Assembly (NCBI GenBank): GCA_018697195.1
Contig: CM031870.1
Coordinates: 3,771,700 to 3,835,699 of the forward strand
DNA length: 64,000 nucleotides
Source: Certhia americana
Taxonomy: Eukaryota; Chordata; Aves; Passeriformes; Certhiidae
Reading direction: 5' to 3'
Shown: in pieces, positions 1 to 13,700 of the stretch
Numbering within the stretch: the stretch's first letter is position 1
Layout of the letters: every line of letters begins with the position of its first letter
The notes under the pieces: generated by a model
The model's input: only the letters and a program-made list of their open reading frames with translations
What the model was told of the DNA's origin: nothing
The model's database searches: none
Made by a program: the position numbers and the translations under genes

Positions 1-3000
1 TGAGCAACCCCAGCTCTCTCATCTTGTCTTTGTAGGAGAGGTGCTACAGCCCTCAGGGCATCTTCCTGGCCCAGCTGTACCTTTTGCTGCAGCCTTTGGT
101 GAAGCATCAGAAACATTTAAGGCATCTGGAAGCAGAAGTTGGTTTGGAGGAGTCAAGGCAAGGCCTTCTTAGGAAATTGTGCTGATAAAGTCTTATGTTA
201 GATATTGGAAAGATCTTGGTTGTGTTCATGCCTTGCTGGTGCTTCCTTCTTTCTCCAGCCTGGTCCACAGAATTTTTTGTTGAAGGAAATGTATTGAAAA
301 AAAAAATTTGTTGATGTTTAAAGTCCCAAAGTCAGACCAATTGCTTAGTTCTTGCATGGGCATCACAGAGGGCAAATAGTTCCTCTCTCTGTCTCTCTTT
401 GAAACAGTATTTGGTGTGTTTTCAGGCAGTAGTGGCTCAGCCATTCCCTGTTGTTCAGAAGAAACACTGACAATTTCTCAGGGCAGTCATTCTGTTGCAG
501 GAATGTTTCCCTCCTTAGGAAGGAGAGGGGATAGAGTTAGAGATGGGTTCATAAGGGATGCATCTTGCTGGTCCAGTTATATTGTTGCTGGTAGCTTGTT
601 TTTGTTTGGTTTTCCCTTAAACTGTGGTGGGATGTGATGTTCAGAGGGACTGTTGGGTCAGAAAGAAGACTGGGGTGTGGTGCTCTGTTCACAACAGTGT
701 TCCAGCAAAATGTAATTTCCTTGTAATATTTTATGTATGGGCTGTTTTTGCATATTTTCAATATTTAAAACAATGTCCATATTCATAACTTTTAAAATAT
801 GTTCTCACTGTTAAGAGATGGAAATCAGTAACAAAAAACACACACAAAAAACTCCCATCAAAACCCCCACAACAAACCCCCCAAGCTTTCCTTTTATTCA
901 AGCAACAACAATCAAATTCTTATGACTGGAATAACTACTGAAGAGGCTCTCTGTTTCTCAGCCAGAGAAATCTTTTGAAATATTTATGGAAATAAACCAA
1001 AATGTGTCCCTTTCTGACTGTACAAATAAGAGATTATCAGATCTAGCCTATGGCAGTTGCAGTACATAGAGTCCAAAGCATCTACAACTAATAAAATAGA
1101 GCGTATGCTTTTAAAAAAACTGTGAGATTTTTCTTTTTATGGGACTCTACTGACAAAGCAGATTTCCGTGGATTATCCTAATGAAAAAGTCCTTCTTTGT
1201 GCACCTTGCATTGGAGGTAAAAACTGTTATCGAGACAGTACATTAATTGGCCTTTTAAAACCAGAAGTACCGTTTATGTTGATGCATCTTTATCTACTTA
1301 AAGAGCAATACTGAAATTACTTTGTAGCTCTTTGTGGTGGCTGGGGGTGTGGAGCAGGGCTGCTCCCATCCCCTCCTGTTGAATCCTGTGCCACCAGGGA
1401 TAGAATTACAGCACAGGTTACCTGGCTATGTCACACTCCCAATTTACTGAGTTGAACTTGCTCATCTGGGTCTTACGCCTTGCTTTTCATCCTACAAATC
1501 TTGCTCTGGAGTGAGAATTAGAGCTTGTTGAAGTCAAAGTGCATTTTGATGATTCACAGAAGAATCAGCAGAGCCGGGTTTGTGAGGAGAAGTGATACCT
1601 TTTATTAGCCCCAGTGATAGGATTAGCAGACAGACACTCGTGTGGGCACACAGCCAACGCTCACATCTGATGGAGAGGGAAAAGCCCTCGAGCTAAATTC
1701 AGGTTGAGAACAATTGCTCCGAGTTTAACTTGATTAATCAATTGGACAATTTGAGAGAGAAGATGGTGGGCACACTTGGGACAGGAATCAGAGGAGATGG
1801 AAGGGCTGTTAGCACCCATGAGAAAGAGACTGGCCAATTGGTTCTGATAGCAAGGTTCGGGTACTTGGAGAAGACAAACCATTAGTAGAATGAACTTTCA
1901 CTTATAGAAAGAACTGGAAAGCAAATAGTGTGTGTTATGTTTTAGTTGGAGCCACATCCCAGTAAATCCTGTGCTTCACTGACTCAGCACTGTGTCAAGG
2001 GGTGTCAGCCTTGCAGTTTAGGAACTAGAACTTCAATTTTATATTAGCCAAAAATACTATTTTCTAAACTGTCAATAAAATAATTTTGCTGTATTGTTTG
2101 ACTTATCTCCTCTGGGCACACGGGTGCAGCAGCAAGTCTGAGCTGCCAATACAGTGACTGCTGAATGAGTTTTGCTTTGTTTGTCCAACACTTTCTAGGA
2201 TCAAGTCATTGTTCCCTGCACCCTGCTGCAAGTGCTGTGGGCTCTGCTGGCTCTGGGAAAGGCCAGCTTCAGATACCAAGTGGTATGTTGGTGCTCATAG
2301 CAAAATCTGTTATCAATTTTGGAATTAACAGCAGCATAATTAACTTGTTTATTTTTTTTTTAATTGTGTCCTGTTAATACAAGTGCACCTGCTGCTGTGT
2401 TACCTTGAATTATGACATGCAGTTCATGCACAGCCATGGGTGGTAAGTCTCTGGCTTGCCTATTTGAGAGTAGCATGATGTCTTTTAACAGTGTATTTGT
2501 CAGATTTTTTCATTCCTGATTACATCCAAAAGGGGGGAAAAAGTGCTGATAATAACTGTGATTATAAAAACCCAAGTAACAGTTAGATAACCTGGGGCAG
2601 AGTAGTGCCTAAAAATACTTGTTGTTTTTAAGCTAATTGCATTTTATATTGCCAGTGACCTTTTGGAAACCTTTCATTTACATGGATTGCTGATGCCTCC
2701 AAGGAAATGCCTTTATGCAGAGAAAAAATGCATTCCTCAGTCTTCTCCTCAAAGCAGAATGCAGGTTTGGTGTCTGTAGAATGTGCCCTTTCTCCGAAGG
2801 ACTTCATAACAGACTTGTTCTGAGCTACAGGGAGAACTTTTCCTGGTGGAGAAGATGAGCACCCAGGCTGTGTCATCTCACCAAACTGCTGCTTGAAGGT
2901 GAGGGCTCTGTGTATAAACAGGGATGAAGGACATTCTTAAACTTACAGAAGTATTCATTAATACTTAAAGACAGGGGAGACTTGGAATTCGTTCTGACTC

Positions 3001-4736
3001 CCTTTAGAACTTTGTGGCTCAGTGGCAAACTTAAGAATGATGAACTGTGGGCCTTGTTTCAAACATATGAACCACCTATAAGGCAGAAATTCCTCTGTTT
3101 TTGCTAACTTTTAATTTGGATTTTTAAATGTTGTGTTGAAGTAATTACTTCACATCTTCCCTGAATGAATGCTGAAGGTCTTGAACTGAACACAGGAGAC
3201 TGGATGAAGTTTTAGTCTTTTTGCCTTTCCCATCCTCTGGAGTTGGTTGTCTAATTCCTGCATGAGAACTGAGTAAGAGAGAACAGATTTGTTGCAGCTC
3301 CCACGGATCCTGTAGCTGTCACTGAGGCTGACAGAAGTTACTGTGTCTTTCTCCTTGCAAACCCAGCAGTCCTGGTCAGACAGCCTCAGACTTCATTGGT
3401 TTTGATGTTTTAAAATAAAGTGAGTGGCATCTTTTGTTAATGTGTACAGACTTTGAAGAAGTTCTTCTTTTCCTTAAAGAAGTGAATCAAGCCAAGGACT
3501 TGGTGTAGGTGGTACCATGTTTGATCGGTCAAGCTAATTTTTAAATCATTTTTTTTCACAGCACTTTTAAAGATTAAGTTCCTTCTCTAGTTACTTTACT
3601 TCAGAGAAGTAGACCACCATAATTTTCTCTGGTGCAAGATATTGAAGCGCATTCTTGAAACATGGGAGAATTGGACATAAAAAAAATCCATGAGACTTGG
3701 TTGATTGATATCAATACAGAACCATGTCAATATTCCCATACTGGGATTTATGCCACTGAGTACTCATCACTGGATAAGGAGAGGCTTCTGTGGAGGTCAG
3801 GTGAAATGCAGAAAATTTGTGACCAACAGAAGTCCTGCAGCAGAGATGAACCAGGGCTTGTGAAAATGCTTTTCTTAGAAGGAGGCTGATGGTGTAAGCA
3901 TTGTGTGTCTGCTGTGTTTTTACACCTGACCTAGACTGGAGCCTCTCTGAAGTACAGTAAATGTTATTTATGTTCTTTGCAAGTGTGTACAAGGATATGT
4001 GTTTCTGCTTGTGGTCAATGATGTGGTGCTTTTTAATGTGTTAAAGCTGCTTCAGGTAAAGAGGATGAGGGAGAGGCTGGACGGAAATTGAGAGACCTCT
4101 GTGAGACAGGACTGCAGAAACATTCAAAACTCAGTGGACCTTTGGAAGCAATTTTGTTCTGGGCTCTGATTTTGACCCAGGACTTGTGTGTAATGTTAAG
4201 CAAGTCAGCACAATCTGTCCTCTGGCTGGTAGGAGTTAACAACCCTTGTGACAGAATTTACCAGAGCATGTCTTTGTCACTGCTTGTGCAAGGCTTTCTC
4301 AAAGAGCAATTTGTGTCACTTGCAAATCTTAAAGCTTTTGCTATGCCCCAAACAGATTTTGTTGAATTCTTCCAAATAAAAACATGAGAGAAAGCAGGTA
4401 AATTTTGTTTTGCTTCAATCAGCTTTGTATCCCATTCATCAAACAGCATCCTATTAAGAAAAAAGTGGGAACCCTCCTAAGGAAGAGAAGAAGCTGGCAA
4501 TATTCCATGGTCCTGGAATAGACCACTATGTAAAGAGGTGCTGCCTTAGTCCCTTGAACAGTTCATGCTTGTACTTTGGAGTGACAGAGAGACAGGCAGG
4601 GTTGTGAGGACAGCTTTGTTTTGGCACTGCAACAGGGATTTGCTACAGCACTCAAAGTTTTGCTTCAGTGTGGATTTGCTGGTTTGCTGTAACATATTTT
4701 AAAGGCATATAGTGAGGAAAAATTAGAGGACAACCC
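1..4736. other. Unique intronic sequence, no gene seen
   Basis: AT-leaning sequence with frequent stops in all frames. An A/C-rich low-complexity stretch lies near 829-886. No splice-flanked coding segment, RNA gene or recognisable transposon was found. The short reading frames here (all under 100 codons) have no recognisable motif. Confidence 0.6.
829..886. repeat. A/C-rich low-complexity tract
   Basis: About 58 bases made almost only of A and C on the + strand, with short CA and CCCCC runs. This is a low-complexity microsatellite-like tract with no clear unit. Confidence 0.7.
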
Positions 4737-4737
4737 G

Positions 4738-5154
4738 TGAAGATGGTGGAAGGTCTGGAGAAGAAGCCATGCAAGGAGTGGCCGAGGTCTCTTGGTTTAT
4801 TCAGCTGGAGGAGACTGAGGGGAGACTCATGTGGGCTGCATCTCCTCCCAAGGGGGACGCAAGGACAGCTCCAATCTCTGCTCCCTGTGAGCAGGACAGG
4901 ACCAGGGAATGGCTGGAGCTGGGTCAGGGAGGTTTAGGGTGGGTATCAGGAAAAGTTTCTTCTCCCAGAAGGTGCTGGGGCACTGAACAGGCTCCCCAGT
5001 GAATGGTCACAACCCCAAGGCTGCCAGAGCTCAAGGAATGTTTGGACAACCCTCTCAGGGATGCACAGGGTGGGATTGTTGTCTGTGCAGGGCCAGGAGT
5101 TGGAATCAATGATCCTTGTCAGTCTCTTCCAACACAGAATATTCCGTGATTCTA
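4738..5154 (+). mobile_element. CR1 LINE 3' end, + strand, about 420 bp
   Basis: Matches remembered avian CR1 3' sequence along its length: an AGATGGTGGAAGGTCTGGAG start, the AGGTTTAGGGTGGGTATCAGG block, GGGATGCACAGGGTGGGATT, and a terminal ATTCCGTGATTCTA tail. CR1 is a 5'-truncating non-LTR retrotransposon, and this length and orientation fit a truncated insertion. The sequence type is one I associate with songbird genomes. No intact reverse transcriptase is present. The short + and - reading frames across it are not genes. Confidence 0.93.
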
Positions 5155-8100
5155 AAAATGACATTTTTAGACTCCAGCTTCTACAGAAAAGGGGTGGAAT
5201 GTGAAGAGAAAAAGTGTGTCATTACTGCCAAACCAGCTGCAGCTGAGCAAAGCCATGGATGAGAGTAAATCATCAATATTTCAGATCACCACTTTGATAA
5301 ACAAATTTTAGAAAGTGAGAATGAAAACCTGAGGAAACAATGCAGAAGAGTGAGTTTGTGTGTGTTAATGTCCCTTGAGCCCCTAGCAGGCAGGAGAAAA
5401 GGTTGTTAGAATTCAAATTCCTTTTGATTTTGTAGTCCATGCCAATTCTGTGTATATTGTCATTGGAAAGTGAGCAGAGGATGCTTAAGACTACCTTACT
5501 TTTATACTTGGCTAATTTTATGGCCCTCCCATATTTTGTAGCTGTAAATGTTGCAGACTTTATTACATTTAAACTGGTTTTAATATAGTAGGTCATAAAA
5601 ATTAAGAAACGAGTGGTAGTGTCCACTGCAGTGATGCATTTATTTCAGGGAGAATGCTTGCAAGTCACTGAAAGCCTTTAACTGCAACTCCAGGATCATC
5701 TGTTTAGTGAAGTCAGTGCAGAAATAAAAAGACCCAACCTGTCACAGCTGAGAATGAATTCTATTGTTAAAAATTTCCTCCTTTTCTCTTCATCTGAGGA
5801 GCTGGTTTATGCTTTGAGGCATCGATCCAAATGTGAGGAGAGGAAGGAGGCTGTTTCTTTCCTTTTCATAAAAAGGTTCAGCAAGTTCTGTACACTGTAT
5901 CGCTGTACATATATAAATATATTTAATGTACATATGTACAATATGGTGTAGCTGAGAGACTTCATAGCTGACTGATGAGGAGCAGCACCAGTTTATCTGT
6001 TAATTGCAATTATTCTACCTGCAACCCATAAGTCTTTGATTTCATACTTCTGCTTCCAGGAGGTTAATTACTTCTGCTGCATTAAAAGCTAAAATAGTGT
6101 GGGAAGGTAGGCAGTTACTGGGGGATGGTTCCATGGATGTGTTTGACATTTCCTAACTGTTGAGCATTTGGCTTTGAAACTTCCTTCAGAGAGTGGCAGG
6201 GCTGGTGTCTGATCTCCACATGGGTCACAGCTTCATTTAATACCTTTTGACACTAAAACTGTTTGAGAACTGATGCCTGTGGTTTTGTCTGTTCTGATTT
6301 CATCATGACTTAACAGTTGGTAAATGTTCCTGTAAAATGTTTATGATGGTTTCTCCAAGTGACAGCTTCAGTTCCCACATCCTGAACTTGTGTCTCAGCA
6401 GCTGCTTTACTCCTTCTCATTCAGCACAGACTGGGAGCCACAGAGGAGCCAGAGGCTGAGCACACTTGCTTGGATCCTTTATACCATGTAACAACAGGGA
6501 CAGTTTGTTTTCCTGCTTCCATTTAAAAGAACCAAACAAAAGCCCCTTAATCCATCAGAATTATTCGACCTGTTTGTCTAAGATGTCACAAAAGCAGAAG
6601 GGGTGGGAACATGGTGTCCATCTGAGGCACAGTTGGCATACTGGATTCCTCTGCCCACTAACCTGAAACCTCAGTGTAAACTTGAACCACTTTACAGGCT
6701 GGCAGTAATGGCTGTGATAAATCAGTCTGCTTTGTGTTTGTGCAAATGATCTAATGGTCAGAGAACTTGGGCACAGAACCACAATAAAGAAATTTATTTT
6801 AATAATTCCTTTATAGCATCCATTTAATCATTCTGGGAGCCAGCACAGATTTATTTTTGAGTGTTCAAAACAGGTATCCCATCACTCATTCAGCTTTGTC
6901 TGCATCCCAACAAATATCTGGACAGCTAACATTTTTTTTTTTCCCTTTGCTTTTAAATCTGAGTTACTTTCCCACTGCTTCTTGTTTTCTACAGCAGGAA
7001 AAAAAAGAAATCAAAAAGAAAATTAGAAAGCTGTGCCTCTGGCCCATCCCTATGCAAGGTGGGCTCTGCTCAGCACAGAATAGCATGAATTGGAGAGGAG
7101 GCACAAGGTTCTTCATATGGGAATCAATCCAGCACTTGGATTCTTACCTTTTTCTCTTCCTGGCACCCCCGACATTGTCCACTGGAAAGGAGAAATGAGG
7201 CTTGGAAATTGAGAGACCTCAATTGAGTGCAGCCCAGGAGTGTGTATAAGGTACTAAAATAATATCTTTTGCAGCAAGTATTTTGGCAAGATGTGTTAAT
7301 GTGTTTTGCTGCTCCACAGTGGAAGTCACAGATTTCACTCAGGCTCTTTCCATCTGTCTTTAAATTGTGTTCACAATTTCATTTTTTCTATTTTTCATTT
7401 CTTTCTTTTTGTCTCTTAGTTCTTTCAGCCCTTCATGGGTCCCATGTAACTTAAAGGTCTGCAATACCTTATCCAGTCTCTTTGAAATAAACTCACTCAC
7501 GTAGAAATTGCCAGCAGGGAGACCATTGGACGTGATGTAGCATTCATTTCTCTGCTGCATTGGGTAATGATTTCCTGGCTCCAGGAGCAAGAGATTAAAA
7601 TTCTGGTGAGAGGATTTGCCCCCTTCCTCACTCAGCAAGGCCCCTGTGCCAGAGCTCAATCACTTCCTCTGCAGCAGCAGGAGCAGAGGGAATGTGATAC
7701 TGTGGTCATTCAATCAGAGGGAGAAATGCTTTAATCTCTGCTATTCTGTCTGATAAATGCTCTCTTCTTTGTTCTGAATTCAGATCTCTAGTGTTCCTAT
7801 TGTTGCAGGGATTGGCGGAGAAAAGAGATCATCCTGTCCAGTTAAGTGTTCAGTGATGATGCCTTCCTTTATTCCCAGAGGGACTTTGTGATTTAGTAGG
7901 AGAAATGCAATTGCAAGAAGGGCAGAAAAGGGATAGGAAAGGAGTGGGACTATCTGGCAAATCCCACCACAGCTTGTCATTTCCCTAAAACAAGGACAGC
8001 ATGTCTTGTGAGAGACTTTTATTTGCAAAAGCACAGTGGAGATAGAGCAGCTTCTGCTTCAGCATGTGGTCTTTGTTCTGAGTATTTGGGGTGCTCCGTA

Positions 8101-10696
8101 TTAATTGGGCAGATTCGTTTCTGACCTGTGCAGCCACTTCCTTTGTCATGTGTTCCTCTTCACTGCAGCAGCTGCACAAAAATGTGATGGATGGGTATTG
8201 ACTTTGCTGCTTTCTTTTGCTCCCTTTGCTGTATTGACACGAGTTAATAGGGCAGAAGTGGAAGACACACTCAGTACAAAGTAGAGAGAGATTTTGTGTC
8301 AATAGGGTTTGTAAGATAAGAAATACAGCATTAAGGGTGAACACACAGGAGAGTTAATAGCTAACAAACCACTCGATGTGTTGAAAGGAGAAAGACACTG
8401 ACCAGGAGCCATAAACTCTTTTTCAATGAAAATGTGTTTTCTTGTTTGGTGTGATGTGTTATTAGTAATTAGTTTTTCTCAGTGCTGTCAAATGCTGAAA
8501 GATGGGTTGTTGTCTTTTATAATGTTGTTATAATGTTTCATTATAACATTCATGTTATAATAATCAACCATTCATGTTGGCTTTACGAGTTTTGGTTTGA
8601 TTAGTTGATCACACCATTAGAGGAGAGTGCCTCCATTTTTATTAATACTACTACATCCATATGCTCCCTTGATTTGGCCATATTAAAAGTAGAAGTGAGT
8701 ATGTCAGTGAAATTTAAGCTTGAAGGTGATTAGAAATGGAAGGCAGAACAAGTTCTGACTGAGCAATAATAGTTCACCCAGCCTCAAAAGGCTGTAGATC
8801 ATTTAAGCTGCTTAATAAACAGAGTGTGTATAGTAGAATTTTAAACCAGTTGTTAGTAAGGAGCCCACTGGAAGGATACTTTGCTGTACATCCAAATGAA
8901 GAAAAAACATTTTAGATGTTCTTGTGTTCATGGTTCAAAACCACCCTGCTGATACATAGCAGTAGTTTGAAAGGCTGAAGAAGTGCTTTCATTGGTACCA
9001 GGAAACAAGCTGAACATCTTAAAATAAGTTCTGTGCTACCACTGAACAGGACATTGTTGGATCCTTAGAATGTCACTGAATTGCAGAAAGGAGACTGCCA
9101 GGGGCAAGAAGCAGTCCTGGATAACAAATTGCAGCAGCTATTTGGAAACCAGCTAAATACATGTTCACTGGAAGATGAAAGGAGACTCTTCATATCTCTT
9201 ATAATTATGAGAGAGATGAGCTGTGCTGCTGGCAAAGTTATTTAGATGGGTTGACAATTGAAAAATGAGTAGTTTAGTTAAATGTTGGAAAGCCAGAAAT
9301 GAATGAGAGTGCTTAGACCAAGTTAATTATGCATGGAAATGTGCTGTAGGTATGGGGGGGAAATGGCAAGGGGTATTTAGTGGGCCAAGTTTTCAGTTTG
9401 CCTTTTGTTTGGGAGCTCTTTTTAATGAGAAGGATGTTTAGTAATTTTTATCTGATTAATGTTTGTGGCATTTTAATGTTCTTTTAAAATGGTCATCTGC
9501 ATGCATTTCTAAAGGGGCCCTGCCCCTGAGTAAACCCCCTGCCATGGTTTGGCTCATAAAGTTCTACTTTTGTACTGGACTTGGGTAGAACTAGAAGAAA
9601 AAGCATAATTTAGTGCACTGTAGGCCAAAATATTAAACCCATGCTAGAGACAAATAGTGTCACAAGCTGAACAGTTCCCTAGAAATAACCTTTCCTTCGT
9701 GACCTTAGGAGAAAGGAAACAAAGGCAACTTCTTTCTCTCCCTGCTTCAAATGCCATTTTTCTTTGGCTTAAAATCCTTGTACCTAAACATGCAAAAAAA
9801 ATGTATTTCTGCCTGTTTTTTTGGAAATATGAAATCCATTGGTGAGGGACATACAGAGGCAGTAGAAAGCTACAGCCTGTTCTTCTAGTGAGGTACATCA
9901 CACTTAATGTGGCAGCAGAAAGTTTTTGTAGGCAGGTGAAGGCTGTACTGGCTGGAGGTCAGGTCACTTTGGGGCCATCAGAAAAGGTGAGTTCAGAACT
10001 GAGGATTTGCAGCTGGGGCTGGAGTTTGCACAGTCACATTTCAGATGTGTATTATGAACAGGAGTATTGTGAATTCTTAGTTCTGGTTTCTTATCTTTAC
10101 CAGCTGTTATATGTCAAGGTGCAGGTTGGTTGATAATCACAGTTTGGTCAGGAGAGCTGGAAGAAGCTAGTTTTTTAGGAAAAAACCCCACCAAGATTAG
10201 GGACTTCTATTGAAATCTTTGATCATGGCCAAACAGCTGCTATTCCTCCAAAATAACTTATCTAGGAGGAGTGTTGTGATCAGGTTTATTTTCAGGGCTC
10301 TTACCAGTTTTTGGGGTATGAACAAGTTCAGACACAGGGGGGAACTTGAGTGAGCTTCTCATATAATCATAACTTAGTCCATTGACTGGGACCATACAGA
10401 TATTTGATTTTTAAGTCTCTGCCAAAGAGATGCTGGAAGTGACCTTCTGCTGTTAGGTACCCTGACAGTTGAGCTGTTAATCATGATGGAATTTGAATGG
10501 GGCATTTATCTGTGCAAAGCTTTTCTGTCCTTTTGTAAATTAACTGGATTATCCATCTATCAGTGTCTTCCAAGAGAAGACATGGTACATGGTCATTTGC
10601 ATGGACAGTCTCCATCTGGTTTTGGAATGTCATGCTGAGATCAGTACCTTTGTTTCCAGGTAATAGGAGATCAAAGTTTTGGTAAAACATAAAAAT
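5155..10696. other. Unique intronic sequence, no gene seen
   Basis: No coding exon recognised. It includes a 14-bp palindrome TGTACATATGTACA at 5927-5940 in an AT-rich patch, a T-run near 6932, and the small AT hairpin at 8526-8548. Reading frames such as the 119-codon one at 7985-8344 (- strand) lack splice sites and recognisable domains. Confidence 0.6.
8526..8548. repeat. Small perfect inverted repeat (10-bp arms, 3-base loop)
   Basis: TGTTATAATG, then TTT, then CATTATAACA. The arms pair perfectly. A related TTATAATGTT copy lies just upstream and a GTTATAATAA copy just downstream, so the cluster may be a decayed AT-rich tandem or inverted repeat. Confidence 0.75.
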
Positions 10697-10791
10697 CCCA
10701 AAAAGGTTTGGGATAGAAAGCACCTCAAAGATCATCTTGTTCCAACCCCCTGCCATGGGCAAGGACACCTTCCACTAGCCCAGGTTGCTTT
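10697..10791 (-). mobile_element. CR1 LINE 3' fragment, - strand, about 95 bp
   Basis: Read on the - strand it gives the CR1 core CAACCTGGGCTAGTGGAAGG, TGTCCTTGCCCATGGCAGGG and GATGATCTTTGAGGTG. The 3' terminal repeat is degraded. This is an old truncated copy. Confidence 0.92.
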
Positions 10792-13700
10792 GTAGATGAC
10801 AGGGATTTTAACCTTTCTGTTTAGAAGGGATGATTGAACTTTTTTTGTCCTAGACTTTAGTTTTAATACCATTCTTTCAAACAGATGCAGAGGTGTTATT
10901 TACATTGAATGGATTGAATTGTTACAGATTTTTCCTAAGATATCAGACTAACTTCTTTATCTAGGAACAGAAGAAAAAATTATTTTTGGAGTAGTTTCAT
11001 TAGGCTTTGAGTTTGGATGTTCATTGGCTTCTGGCACTCCCTGCTCAGCCTCTGGCTACCTTGGTCACCTCAGAGAGGGGAACAGGTCTTTTAATGCCAG
11101 GGAATTTTGTGCAAAGGAAGGAGAATGCATCTGGCTGGAGTGAAAGCCATATCCTGAGACAGCTGGTTTGCTCTGTTTAGTTTGACAGTGGAAAGGAGAA
11201 GGAGAGTGTGTGTTCTGTACCCCACACATTCATGAGGAACAGAATTTGGAGAGAAAATGTCGGGAGGGGAGGGAGAGAAAGTGTGGGCAATGTAGGGCTG
11301 GTGAGGGTGATGTGGGAGGATATTTGATTTATTACTCTATGGGAGGAATTAGATGTACAACCACAGTCCAAAGGAAATTGAGCTTTGCTAGTTAGGTGGT
11401 TTTGTGGATTACAGAAGTATCTGATGTTGTGTGTGTGCATAAGGTAATTTAACATGGTCAGAGAAGGCTGCCTGGAAGGGGACCTGCTCAATAACAGCTG
11501 TTTAAAAAGACTTGTATTTTTCTCCTGACATGCATTCTGTGACTGAGCAGGTTAAGACCATAATTGATTTTCTTAAACCGTCTTTTTCTTAATGATTATG
11601 GAGCTAAAGAGAGACATTTCAGTATGGAGAATTTCACTTTGTGTCTTCCAAAGTTGAATACATTGATTTTTCTGAGGATTAACATGCTTGGTGTTGTGCT
11701 AATTATAAAGAACTTTGCAGCAGAAAATTGCAAAAGACTATCAGCAGTGGGTGGACTCCATTTGCTCTGTATTTTTGAACAGAATTCCTTTAGCTTTAAC
11801 TCATATCTTTCATGTTCCTTTTTCTTTGGCTCTAAATGATCATTTCATCCATGTCTGCATGGCCTGCTTCACCACATCAAGGTTGTGTCTGCAGCAGAGA
11901 TGTTTGACATCTGCTTTCTATTCCAAATAAGAGCATTAGAAATGTCACCAAGGGACTGATGCATGGACAGAAGCAAGAGAGGAAAAGTTCAGGCATTGGA
12001 GAAAGTAAGGTTTGATCCTTCAGAAAGCCCTGTGATTGGGATTGACTGAGTTTGGGTTCAAATTAATAACCAAAATCTTGCAGTGCCTCTTGCTCATTTA
12101 TAGTTTCTGGTAAATATTCCCTCTTCTGTGGCCTCCTTCCCTTTGCATCCCTTGTGCTTGTCTTCTCTCTGGGGCAATCCCAGAGTTTCTGCTTTCTTCC
12201 TTGGTGGCCTTGGTGCTGCCTCTGCCACTGGGATCCACCTGCTTCGTGTGGCAGAATGGGGAGCTAAAGTGACAAGAAGCTAGAGCTGAGCTAAGTGCCA
12301 GCAACCAAAAATAACCTCCAGTTTCCCTGCTGACTTTTAAAAAAATCAGTCTGTTCCTTAAAAATGTGCTGAATACTGCCAAGTATTGCTGTAACATATA
12401 TGGCTTTGTTAATGTCAGATACAATTCTGTTGTTTAAAAAAGAAAAAGTCTATAGAGCTTTTGCAGTAGCTCTTGAATGTGTGCTCACTTGTTAGAGACT
12501 GAAATGTTAGCTTTGAAGTGGACTTTTACTATTTTATAGAGGGGGATAAACACTAATTTGGGAAGCCATGAAAGTGCTGTTCTGTTTATTCTAAATGTTC
12601 TGTTGGAAAACTTCTGGAGGAGATACCTACAAGTGTATCTATTAATCACTTCTACCCAGAAAAGCAATTTGTGAAATGTAATAAGCAATTAAATTAGATG
12701 AATCTCCAAAACAATAAGATGTATTTCTTGAAGTGGTGCCTAGGGCAAACACAGAATCCTTGGGAACCAGCAAGTAAAACGTGATCTTTGCAGATGTGCC
12801 CTTTATTTACCAGAAGATGCTCAGGTCCATGTGTGCAGACCTTTCTCACTTGGATCCAAGAACAGAGGTTTTCTAATTAAATAGACTTTTTGTTGGAAAG
12901 CAGACCTATGAAAGCGTTTTTGTGTGAAGATGTTCCCCTGTTGAGTCACTGCTGTGGGAGTGCTGTAAGATGGACATTCAAATAGCACTCTCACTACTGA
13001 GCTGGATTTTCTTTACCCTCATCTAATTATTCACATCTAATTTGTTTCAGAAAAGTGGGAGTAGAATGAGTGTGTTTTGCTCAAGCTGTTTAACCAAAGG
13101 AGTCAAGTACTTGTCTGTTCCTCCTCAAAGCTGCTGGTGCCTCAATGTTGTGGCTGTACTTAGTGCTGAAGGCCTATGAAAGACAATGAAAATCAAACAT
13201 TTCTGGGTTTCTGCTTGAGAGCTTCCTGAGGTGATGCTGGGTGCATCTTGGAAGACTTGTGTCTGCCTTGATCACCCTTCAATTTCACTGGAAAAAGAAT
13301 TGGTCCCACAAAAATGAGGGAAGGTCCTGTACATCACACAGCTGCACGCTGGCTCTCTGCTGTACTAGTTTTCCTTAATACTGTGTTATAGATCTAAAGA
13401 CATTAAATTTTATCTCTGGGATAGTTTTGTTACTCTTTGGCTCCTTATTACCCTGAGTCCATCAGAGACAAGAGCTAATGTGTTGTTTCAGTTGCAGAAC
13501 AAATCCACATAGGAGTTATTATCTTAATTAGTTTGAAATGTAATTTCATTCAAGCTCTAACAAACAAGTAGGTACAAAAAAAATCAGGTAGTAGGGGAAA
13601 ACAGGAAGGAATGATAAGCCTTGCTGAGTGGACTCTGGTAAGTACAGCTTGATGGTTAGTTATTTAACTGTTTTGAGTGTTGAAATCCCATATCTGGCAA

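Noticed and set aside
7985..8344. 119-codon - strand frame considered as an exon of another gene
   Set aside because: No consensus splice pair and no recognisable peptide.
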